A DNA stretch of 64,000 nucleotides from Areca catechu (Eukaryota; Streptophyta; Magnoliopsida; Arecales; Arecaceae). Made by a program: the position numbers and the translations under genes. The notes under the pieces are model-generated. The model was given only the letters and a program-made list of their open reading frames with translations, was not told the origin of the DNA and made no database searches. Where the stretch lies: contig CM038045.1 in NCBI GenBank assembly GCA_021397845.1, positions 145,906,638 to 145,970,637 on the forward strand. The letters run 5' to 3'. Numbering within the stretch: position 1 is the stretch's first letter; the number at the start of each line of letters is the position of its first letter. This document shows positions 55,212 through 64,000 of this stretch, piece after piece.

Positions 55212-56992
55212 TGATAGGATCATGATGTTGTCATTAAGGCACCATGGCTATCAGTTTAATTAATCAACTTTAAATAAAAATTGAAAACATGTAAAAAGGA
55301 TGAGTCGAATCGAATCCATAGAGAAGGTATTGCTAAGAATAATTTAAAGTTTTTGATTTTAAGATGTTTAATATGCTAGTCAGATCTTACCATCTACTTG
55401 TAATAAAAATAACTAAAAAAAATTAAATAGCATAAAATTAAACTTTGCATTAATTAAAATATAATTACAAGGAATTAAACTATAATTACAAGGAATTAAA
55501 AATTATAATTAAATAAACTACGAAAGCAATAACAAAGAATTCGAAGTTGATTGGCATAATCTTGTCGAGAAGTTGGTTGATGTCACTTCACCTTCTTTCG
55601 TCGTACTCCACAGAGCAAACTAGGCTTCCTCTTTTTCTTTCTCTTTGAATCTTTAATCTAAAGATTGGTGTAGGCAAAAAGATGGCATAGAAGACAGAGC
55701 TTCTTCTTTAAGAAACCTCACTCTTAGAGGTTAACTTGCAATCCAAAGCTAAGCCTTCTATCCTGTACCATACTTTTTTCTCCAAGATGATTTCTTTATA
55801 GCCTAGGGGTCCTTTACATAGAGCTTGGGGAAGACCAAATCACTGTAGGACTGGAATTGGGTTCATAATAGAATTAATATTCTATTCGTAGTTGTTAGAT
55901 TGCATCAAAATCTACATATCATACCTGGATCTTGCTACATCAAAGCTTATCTCATGTTAGAGTAACCCATAGCACTTAGATCAAAGCCTTGGAATGATTT
56001 TAGCTTATGATTGTGCTCAAGACCATCCCCAATTCCTTCTTCTAATCGATAGCAATCAAGACTGTAGAATCAAGGTAGGATGGTCACAGATCGATCATGA
56101 ATCACAATGGCCTCTTGATGGCATGGTGGCGAGGAAATAGCTCAGGATCAAATGGCTTTCATGGAGAAAGATGGTGGCACTGGCAATAAACTACTCTTTA
56201 TAAGGAGAATGACTGACAGTGAAGGAAAAGGTGGTAGCTCTGGCAGAGGAGATGGTAGTAAATTCGATGATCATGGAAGGAGGATCGGGATGGGGAGGTG
56301 GCACTGTAGCATCTTCCTTAAGCAAGTGGTGATGGAAGGTGCAACAAACCGACAATGGACTAATGAGGGAGGTGACAGCACGTCCGTTGGCTTGATGAGA
56401 AGATGATGGCTAGCGACGTTTTGGTGGTTCCAAGTAGCTTCTTCGGTTGATCAGGATGGTGGCTATGGGTGGATCAGGCCAGGGAAAAGTAGAGGGCTAA
56501 AACGGCGGTGGGAATCCCTCCATGGAAAGAAGGATGGTGCTGGTGGTGGCTTGAATGGCGGAGAGATGGTGAGAGAGGAGGTTGATGGTGATGGAGAGCT
56601 TAGAACATGAAGGAGCAGTGGCTGGATGGCGACTATGGGCAGCAGGATGGCGGCTCAAATGGTAAACAGCTAAAATTCGTTCCATGGTCCATGGCTTAGA
56701 GCCGTGGACCATGAACCATGGCTGCTAGTGGACTAGACAAGCTTCCATAGACCAAGTGATGGACCGGCCGCTTTAAAATGCATGCATTTTCTTTAATAAC
56801 CTTTAACATTTTATTATGGGCCTATTTGAACTCTAATTTGAGTGTCGTCTATGCCGTTGGACTCCAAAAATCAAGCTCTTTTCATTCATGAACTTCTTTT
56901 CAACAAAAATCTAATAAAAATCATCAATTATTGATAAATATAATTATTAATACTTATTTTAATGGTTAATTTGGGAATTGATAGACTTATTA
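55212..56992. mobile_element. Unclassified 1.8-kb insertion in the array
   Basis: Array units stop at 55211 and resume at about 56993. The insert starts TGATAGGATCATG and ends near GACTTATTA. Flanks AATGT and AACAT are a possible degenerate TSD. It has A/T-rich ends, a purine-rich and GGTGGC-rich middle (56110-56660), and no recognisable protein. It could be a solo LTR or a short non-autonomous element; the class is not determined. Confidence 0.45.
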
Positions 56993-58525
56993 AACATCCA
57001 CTAGCTCCAAGTGACCAAGTAGTGCATGGCTTGAGCCCTCAAGTGATCAACACTCATTAAATCTATATGACTGAGTAGCACTCCGTCAAAGCCCTCAGGA
57101 AATAATGTCCACAGTGCCAAGTGACCAAGTAGAACTCAATTACTGCCCTCAACCGAACAACATCCACTGGCCCTAAATGATCTAGTACGAACAACATCCA
57201 TTGGCCCTAAATGATCGAGTAGTGCTCGGTCAGAGCTCTTAGGTGATCAACATCCACTGGCTCCAAGTGATTGGGTAATGCTCAGTCAGAGTGCTCAGGT
57301 GATTAATATCCATTGGCTCTAAGTGACCAAGTAGTGCTTGGTTATAGCACTCAAGTAATCAATGCCCACTAGATCCAAGTAACCGAGCAGTACTTGATTA
57401 GAGCCCTCACGTGATCAATGCCTACTAGCTCCATATGATCGAGTAGCACTTTATCAAAGCCCATAATTGATCAATATTGACTGGCTCCAAGTGACCAAGT
57501 AGCACTCGATCAAAGCTCTCAAACGATTAATGCCCACTGGCTCCAACTAACTGAGTAGCGCTAGGATAAATCCCTAAGGTGATCAATGCCTACTGGCTCA
57601 AGTCACCAAGTAACACTCAGTTAGAGTTCTCAAGTGATCAATGCATACTAGATCCAAGTGATTGAGTAGCACTTGGTCAGAGCCCTCAAACGATCAACAC
57701 CCACTAGCTCTAAGTGACCAATTAGAGCTCAATCAGAGCCTTAAGAGATCAATACCCACTATCTCCAAGCAACTAGGTAGCACCCAGTCAGATCCATCAG
57801 GCGATCAACATCTACTCACTTCGACTGATAGAGTAGCACTTGATCAGAGCCTTTAGGCAATCAATGCCCACTGGCTCCAAGTGTTCGAGTAGTGCTCGCC
57901 AGGGTCCTCAAGTGAATAAAGTCTATTGGCTCCAAATGACCATGGAGTGCTTGGTAGAATCCTTAGGCATCAATGTCCACTAGCTCTAGGTGGCTGAGTA
58001 TCACTCGATCAGAGCTCTTAGGCAATCAATGCCCACTAGCTCCAGGTGAATGAATAGTGGTCGGTTAGAGCCCTTAGATAATCAATGCATTCTGGCTCCG
58101 AGTGAAAGAGTAGTGCTCGATCATGGCCCTTAGGTGATCAATGCACATTGGATCCATGTGATCGAGTAGAACTCGATCAGAGCCCTTAGGTGATCAACGC
58201 CTATATAGCTCCTAGTGATCGAGTAGTGCTCAGTCAGAGCCCTCAAGCAATCAATTACCACTAGCTATAAGTGATTAACTAGTTCTCAGTTAAAGCCCTT
58301 AGGCAATCAATATCCACTAGCTCTAAGTGACTGAGTGGTGCACGATCAGAGCCCTTAGGCATCAACACTTATTAGATCCAAGTGATCGAGTAGAACTCAG
58401 TTAGAGTCCTCAAGTTATCAACACCCACTTGCTCTAAATGACTGAGTAGCACTTCGTCAGAGCCATCGGGTGATCAATACCCTCTAGTACCAAGTGATCG
58501 AGCAGTGGTCGATCAAAGCCCTTAG
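56993..58525 (+). repeat. 56-bp tandem array, block 5 (main block)
   Basis: About 27 units of 56 bp (example period: 57243 to 57298 to 57354). The consensus contains GATCAA..CCCACTAGCTCCAAGTGA and GAGTAG.GCTCGGTCAGAGCC. Individual units vary by roughly 10-25 percent by eye. Ended by a copia LTR at 58526. Confidence 0.9.
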
Positions 58526-60337
58526 TGTTGGGAATTGTGTCCCAAAGCCAATTATCTAGGCTGTAGACGGTTATGCTATTTTGTATTTGTATATGAATTT
58601 TTAATAACAAATAAAAGTTATTTATTTTTGGCTGTCTATCATTTTACATTTTTTTGTAATGAACTCTTGTATGATGGAGTTCTTAGAACTACATTGTTTT
58701 TGATATAGAGAGGATATATCAAGTAGTTCTTAAAGTGGTTCACAACCAAAGGATATATTGTTATAGGACAATAATGTATCAAGTATAGGTTGTTGTATGT
58801 CACATTTGTTGGTTGTCCTCTTAACCAAGGAGTGTGGAGACACTGGTGTGATATACAAGTGAAATGTATGACATTTCACTGAACGTGACCATCTGTGGAG
58901 CTCCCTTCTGTCAAAGGGTTGTTCGCGAAGGGATATGGATATATGTGTCCCTCAGACCTGAGATCATTATGGCAGCTTGCAAGCAACTCACTGTACTTTG
59001 GTACCGGACTACCTGGAGCGGTGGTAGATCAAGATGGAATTGACCTCTCCAAATAGTTTGGAGTGAATGACTCACTATGTCTCAATTCAGCAAAACCTTG
59101 GCCAGGGTAGTTCTTGTGAGTAGTCACAGATCTTGTGAGGTTGAGACATGATCTGGATAGACCAAATTAGGGTTGGCAGTCAAACCCTAGGTCATCCTGA
59201 GCATTGTAAGGTCAAAGGGATGAATTATACGGCAACCATATGCCAGAGGTTCTTGTGAGGTTCTTTGCATCTTCGACCTATCCAGACGTCGGGTATCATT
59301 GCTAGATGAGGACTTTGACTGGTACTGAAAATGTTCTAGTGCTACCGGTTTAGTGCTCGAACCTATGGGGTCATACACTATAGATGATTTCTATCTGATC
59401 TTTTGGGCTAATCAATGATTGAGAATCGTTTGCCATCACCTGAAGTCAATTTGGTTGACTTTGCTCTAAGTGTTGACACTTGACTTTTTACAGGTGTCGA
59501 CACTTGGTGAAGTGTCGATACTTGGCAATTTTTGAATGTCGACACTTCCTGTGACGAGCAGATTTCTAGTAAGATTTCGTGGGAGGTTTTTGGGCAGGTT
59601 TGACCTAGTTTGAATTTCGAATTCAAACCAGTTTTGGCTCCAAACCTTTATGGTATGAAAGTCATACATGCCCAAATGGGTTAGATCCATTTGGCATGCC
59701 CTTGATCCTCTCCTATTCTCTTCTCTCATCTCTCCTCCTTCCTTCTACTCCCTCTCCCTGCTGCCTCTATAAATATGAGACATTATGGTGGCTGCTGGGG
59801 TTAGACATACAAGAGTAGCAACTATTTCTTGGGAGAAAAAGGTTGAGAAGAGTGAGAGCTTTAGGGTTTGGGTGTAAGCTACCTAGCAATCAAGCTAGGT
59901 CTTGGAAAAGAGATTTGGGAAGAGGTTCCTGCTATCTTTCTTGTCTTTCTGGAAGAAGAAGTTAGGCCCACGAATCCCGAAGAGCTAGCACTCCAAGGAA
60001 GTTGATCAAAGACGAGCCTAGGTGTGGACATTCTGTAGAGGCCAGACGCATGTGTGGCTCAAGCGCCCTCATCCTTCTTTCAGCTCTTCATCGCTTCTCT
60101 ACGGCACTCTCCGAGGTATAAAGGTATGACCTTTATATTTATGTTGCTTTCTTGTTTTGATGATTATATGCATGCTAGGTTTTTATACTAGATCCTGTTG
60201 CGAGCATATCGGTAGATAGTTTTGATCTATCTACCGAGCCTTCTGCTATGCATGCCTTAAAAATATTTTAAAATGCATATTCTCTGCCCTGTTTTTCTTG
60301 CATAATGTATGCTAGGTGTAGGTGTTTTTCACCTTCA
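58526..60337 (+). repeat. Ty1/copia LTR (element D), 5' LTR
   Basis: About 1.81 kb, TGTTGGGAATTGTGTCCC to CACCTTCA, followed by a PBS, so a 5' LTR. The start with TGTGTCCC recalls copia LTRs; clade unassigned. 59466-59550 holds four copies of a TGTCGACACTT motif that recurs in the leader. The insertion point is in the 56-bp array; the right TSD is outside the window. Confidence 0.75.
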
Positions 60338-60338
60338 A

Positions 60339-60350
60339 TGATATCAGAGC
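60339..60350 (+). other. Primer-binding site of element D
   Basis: TGATATCAGAGC, one mismatch to the initiator Met tRNA type. Confidence 0.75.
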
Positions 60351-61890
60351 CAGGTTCATTTTGTAGTATAATAATGCTAGCATGCTCATAACATCTCCTT
60401 TCTTCTTAAGTACTTGGATTGAGTGCTTCACCAGGCCGTCCGGTCATAGAAGAGAAGTAGGGCTGCAAGACCCTCTCTTCCTATTCAATGGGGTCTCCTA
60501 TAGCATGTAGGGGTGCCACTGTGATAGGCTCATGAAAAAGAAAATAACAAGAAAGTATTTTGTAGATTAAAAATGCTTTAATCTAATGGCATGATCATAA
60601 GACACTTTAGATAAAATCTAAAAGTTTTTAATGATCATTTTTGATTGTATGTTTGGAGAAACATTGGATTTAAAATCACTTTTTTTCATTGTCTCAGGCT
60701 ATGAGTCGACACTTGGCCTTTGAAGTGTCACTCATGAAAAATTTTTTGAGATCTGGTTTCTGTCTTTGTTCTGAGATAGGCTGGAGTGTTGACACTTGAG
60801 CCTGAAGTATCGACACTTGAGTCTGAAGTATCGACACTTGACCCTTGAAGTGTCGACACTTGACCCTTGAAGTGTCGACACTTGATGTGTGCCAGAAAAT
60901 ATATTGTTCTCTTTCTGTTCCCTGTCTCAGGCCTTGAGTCGACACTTGCTCTTGAAGTGTCGACACTTGGTTGTAGAAAATGCTGGAAAATAGTGAATTT
61001 AAATTTTGATTTGTTGTAAAACTATTTTATAAGATAAATTAAAATTGTTTTAATTTATTTAAGGCCATTGAACTTAACTTTGAATTAAGATTGACTAAGA
61101 ACTCTAGGAATGTGATTCAAAGATCTTAAGTCATTTCAATAAGCCTTAAGGGTCATGGGTTAGCTTCTATTAGGTCCTTGATTGGGTTAGACCTATGTTT
61201 AGATTCATTGGACAAGTTAGAGAACTAATCTAATCAAAAGTTGAGTTAGGATTTCTTCTCTAGGTCTATCTAATAGTTAGATTGATTAGTCCATAATCTA
61301 AATGGATGTAATTTGTGGCTTAGTGGAAAGCCCAAGTCTTTAGGCTAGTCTAATCGAGTCTGATGAACTGATTGGTGTTGAGGTAGGTTTGGCATTGTGA
61401 TCATGGTTCTTTGGGGCTACCTCTTACCTGGCCAACTCTGTTGGTGTCTAGGCAAGATGGTTAATGGCGGAACCCGACCCATGATCTCACTTACCTGGCC
61501 AATGTGGTCAATCAAGATTGATTAGATAGCTCATTGACTTGTGTTAACCCTTGTCACCCAAGGTTAATCAATCTTGACTGATTTTAGGTGCCCATGGATC
61601 ATTAGTTATGTGTAAACCTCCTTGTTTGCTAATTTATTCAATGGAAGGTTGATCCATGTCTTCTCATCTCTTCTTCTGTCATATTAATTAAAAACCTCTA
61701 AATTATTAGGTCCTTAAAAGGATAAAGTTATAGAGATAACCAAGTTCTAGCCTCCCATAAGTGGGATAGTAATGTGTCCATTAGTTTGATGTTTATCGGC
61801 AGATCCAAAGATCGGGTGGTCATCGGGCTATTGGAATTGCTATTTCTAATATGATAGCTCAGTGCGCTCTCTTAACGATGGTCAGGTGGG
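60351..61890 (+). other. Leader of element D
   Basis: No gag yet. 60404-60540 is like the leader of element E. 60696-60975 holds about nine copies of a TCGACACTTG motif, three of them within a perfect 14-base palindrome. 61385-61620 resembles a copia leader (GGTGTCTAGG, TTACCTGGCC). Cut at 61891 by a family A LTR. Confidence 0.65.
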
Positions 61891-63578
61891 TGATGCAGAA
61901 CAAATAAAGGGATGCGATGCGGAAGTAAATTAAGATTTAACTAATTTTTTTGTTGTTTTATATGTTTGTAGAAGTTGGCTTCAAATCAAAGAAAAGTTAA
62001 CCTAACATTGAAAGATACTAATATGATAATTGAAAGCACAATTTTAAGGAAACTAAATTATCAGAGTAGTTCAGAAGCAACGGATCGCTGGGGGTTGAGA
62101 AACTCCCAGACCTAGGGTTTCGCTCCGAACTTTCAACAGAACAGAAATAAAGAGAAGAGATGGTTTACCTAACCAGACAATGATCTTCACAAATTTTGGT
62201 GGAAGAACTCTCCCGAGCAGATTGTTGGATCCTCGGATTCAGATATCTTCGCAATGGATCCTCCAATACTGGTCCTTTGGCGGGTTGGCTTCTCCTGAAC
62301 TCAAGATCTGGAAGAGAAGAAAAACAATTGATGGAATCAGAGAGTCAAGGGAAAAATTTACCAGGTTGATGAACTTGAAGATTGAAATTGCTGAAAACTG
62401 GATTCTCCTGGAAGCTGATGTGATTTTTCTTGGAACTTGCTCTAGATCTGAAGTAGCCGGACTGGATCTGGATGAAGGTGGATGGCCTGGACTTGTAGAG
62501 AGAGAGAGGCCGTGGGAGATGGAAGGAGCTAGGGTTCGATGGATTGAAAATAATGAAGGGCAGCTAGGGTTTTGGATTTTTAAGTGGCTAACCTAGGGTT
62601 TTGGATAAAGATGGAGATCTCTCACCTCCTCAAGGCTCCAATGGAACCCGGATTACCCCCTCACGGAGCTCAACACTTAGAATAGTGCAGAAGAAGAGAA
62701 ACCTAGGTTACTCAACACAAGAGAATAGCAAAAATAATTTTTTCTTCATTGATTTTCTAAAGTTACAAAGAGAGGTCTATTATATAGACCTAAAATTATT
62801 CTCCAAGTTTGTACAAATTCCCATGTGGGAACTAAACTCCTCCACTCCTAGATTTAGGTAGAAACCCTCCTCTCTTGGCCGACCAAGAATTCAAAAAAAT
62901 TTGGGACGGCCATAAGGATTTTTTTGGAATTTTTTTTTTTTTTTTTTTTTATGGCGCCTTCTTTGGAGTTGGATTTGGATTTGGAGTCCTCTTCTCCTTA
63001 TGGCATTTCTTCTTTTCTTCCACTCCAAGTTAAGCTCTTTGATTTGATTTGAACTTCATTAGGAGTAGGTTGGATGTCCTTCTTTGATTTTTTCTCCAAG
63101 AGAAGTCCCTTTCCTTCTTTGCTTAGACAAAATTGGCAGGTATGGGCGCCTCCTTTAAAATGGCTTCCAATTTGATTTTTTTCTTCTTTGGATGTGGGGA
63201 CCATGACACTGGGATGCCTCTGTGGCACCTCCTGGACCCTGGCGTGTGCTCGGAGTGTGGCTGGGCGTGTGGCTTGGAGTGTGGCCTCCACTTGCTTGGA
63301 CCTTGATTTGATTAGAAGACAAATGTGGCACCATTTTGGACCTTGATTTGATTGGAAGACAATTGCGGCACCATATTGGATAAAATTGAAACCACATCGG
63401 GACTTGCACCGAGTCAACATGACTCAACAAAATTTAAATGGTGACTCAAGAAATAATAAAAATAAATAAACTGGTTGACCAGGTCAACCTTTATTACAAA
63501 CCCTAATTTCTCGGGCAATGTCAATCAGAGATCCAAATGGAGCTCTGAAGTCTTCTTATAAGTCTGGTGCCCGCACCA
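61891..63578 (-). repeat. Family A 3' LTR (second copy)
   Basis: 1,688 bp, minus strand TGGTGCGGGCACC (63578) to CTGCATCA (61891). More diverged from the other A LTRs, with a 30-base T run at 62921-62950 and a locally duplicated GACCTTGATTTGATT stretch (63300-63354). TATA-like CTATATAA at about 62776-62790 (minus). The 138- and 140-codon ORFs (62180-62596, 62998-63420) are in the LTR and not supported. Confidence 0.85.
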
Positions 63579-63877
63579 ATTCTCCCGGGTGGGAACGACC
63601 CTGTCGAGTAAGGCTCAAGTTGGCTCTGGTATCTCTCCAAGAGGTCTGGGTCCAATTCTTGTAATTCTTCTCGGGAGATCCAAGAGTCATCAGAATCTGG
63701 CCTTCCTTGCCAGCGGACCAGGTACCTTTGGTATCCTCGATTACGAGTAAAGATAACCTGATCATCCAGGATCTTTTCAATCTGCTCTTTCCTCACAGGC
63801 CAGTTTGTTGGTGGACACACAGGGTCGGGATCACTCTCAATGATATGGTTAGGCTCAAAAGGCTCACTAGGAATCAC
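63521..63877 (-). CDS. Family A pol C-terminal segment with uninterrupted chromodomain
   Basis: 118 clean codons at the end of pol. KEQIEKILDDQVIFTRNRG, YQRYLVRWQGRPDSDDSW and ISREELQELDPDLLERY form a complete chromodomain-like fold, with the aromatic Tyr, Trp and Trp positions kept. The last about 19 codons lie inside the 3' LTR, ending at 63521. Overlap of pol with the 3' LTR is known for CRM-type centromeric chromoviruses. Upstream, 63900-64000 continues the integrase end (STFNITDLVEY-like) in another frame. It is a partial gene because the window ends. Confidence 0.75.
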   Translation of the reverse strand: MIPSEPFEPNHIIESDPDPVCPPTNWPVRKEQIEKILDDQVIFTRNRGYQRYLVRWQGRPDSDDSWISREELQELDPDLLERYQSQLEPYSTGSFPPGRIGAGTRLIRRLQSSIWISD

Positions 63878-63889
63878 ATGGCTCCCTGT

Positions 63890-64000
63890 ACTCTACTAAG
63901 TCTGTAATGTTGAAAGTAGAGCTAATGCCTAGTTCTGGAGGCAACTCGAGCACATAGGCATTGGATCCTACTCTCTTTACCACTCTAAATGGTCCAGCTC
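63890..64000 (-). pseudogene. Family A integrase C-terminal end (partial)
   Basis: The minus strand reads the AGPF..V.RVGSNAYVLELPPELG and STFNITDLV block seen at 26560-26700, offset in frame from the chromodomain segment. Cut by the window edge. Confidence 0.7.

Larger units (their letters stand above)
61891..64000 (-). mobile_element. Family A chromovirus, second copy (3' part, continues beyond window)
   Basis: 3' LTR at 61891-63578, then the pol C-terminal end in minus orientation up to the window edge. The left flank GTGGG (61886-61890) should be the TSD; its partner lies outside. Inserted in the leader of copia D. Confidence 0.88.

Noticed and set aside
56993..58525. Regular repeats resembling a CRISPR array
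   Set aside because: The 56-bp units are contiguous tandem repeats without unique spacers, in a plant retrotransposon context, with no cas genes.
60694..60966. 90-codon minus ORF with repeated VSTLQ/VSILQ units
   Set aside because: It is the translation of the TCGACACTTG repeat cluster in a copia leader, antisense to the element.
62180..62596. 138-codon ORF on the plus strand
   Set aside because: Lies wholly in a family A LTR, antisense to the element; the homologous positions in the other A LTRs are broken.
1..64000. A host protein-coding gene
   Set aside because: Every frame with recognisable similarity belongs to a retroelement; the remaining open frames are short and lie in LTRs, leaders or tandem repeats.

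Overview
This window looks like repeat-rich nuclear DNA of a flowering plant, possibly a monocot with a large genome; I cannot name the species. I found no intact host gene, rRNA, tRNA or CRISPR array. Nearly everything is LTR retrotransposon: Ty3/gypsy chromoviruses, Tat-like Ty3/gypsy pieces, and Ty1/copia of Angela-like, SIRE-like and unassigned types. All coding regions carry stops or frameshifts. Many LTR-pair differences are one-base homopolymer indels, so some breaks may be consensus errors rather than decay.

Layout. 1-1427: LTR plus primer-binding site (PBS) of chromovirus family A, plus strand, cut by the window edge. 1428-2130: unassigned degenerate DNA. 2131-6774: 3' half of a Tat-like element with two antisense genes and its 3' LTR. 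6830-11022: SIRE-like copia, minus strand (gag/protease remnants, PBS, 5' LTR). 11023-12841: leader and gag of a minus-strand Angela-like copia (B-). Its 5' LTR lies in three pieces (12842-12866, 22706-23189, 33442-35318), split by a plus-strand Angela-like element B+ (12867-22700, target-site duplication (TSD) GTACA) and by chromovirus A (23190-33436, TSD GAAGT). A's 3' LTR is itself split by a solo LTR of family C (24568-26013, TSD GTGTG).

35319-38430: 5' part of a second Tat-like element (LTR, gag, protease). It runs into a 56-bp tandem array that appears in five blocks between 38430 and 58525. The blocks are separated by two non-autonomous chromovirus-like elements, C1 (38739-44518) and C2 (44845-50838), by element E with a +/-/+ GC-rich module (51008-55064), and by an unclassified insertion (55212-56992). 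58526-61890: LTR, PBS and leader of another copia. 61891-64000: 3' LTR and pol end of a second family A copy, with an uninterrupted chromodomain reading frame.

How the parts relate. A could in principle have supplied reverse transcriptase to C1 and C2, which lack it but keep the same kind of termini, the same PBS, Gag-related segments and a chromodomain remnant. The nesting gives a relative order: B- is older than B+ and A; A is older than the solo C insertion; the 56-bp array is older than C1, C2, E and the unclassified insertion. The least expected structures are the leader and hairpin motifs of the Angela-like elements, the shared deletion of C1/C2, the antisense intron-containing gene of the Tat-like element, and the +/-/+ module of E.
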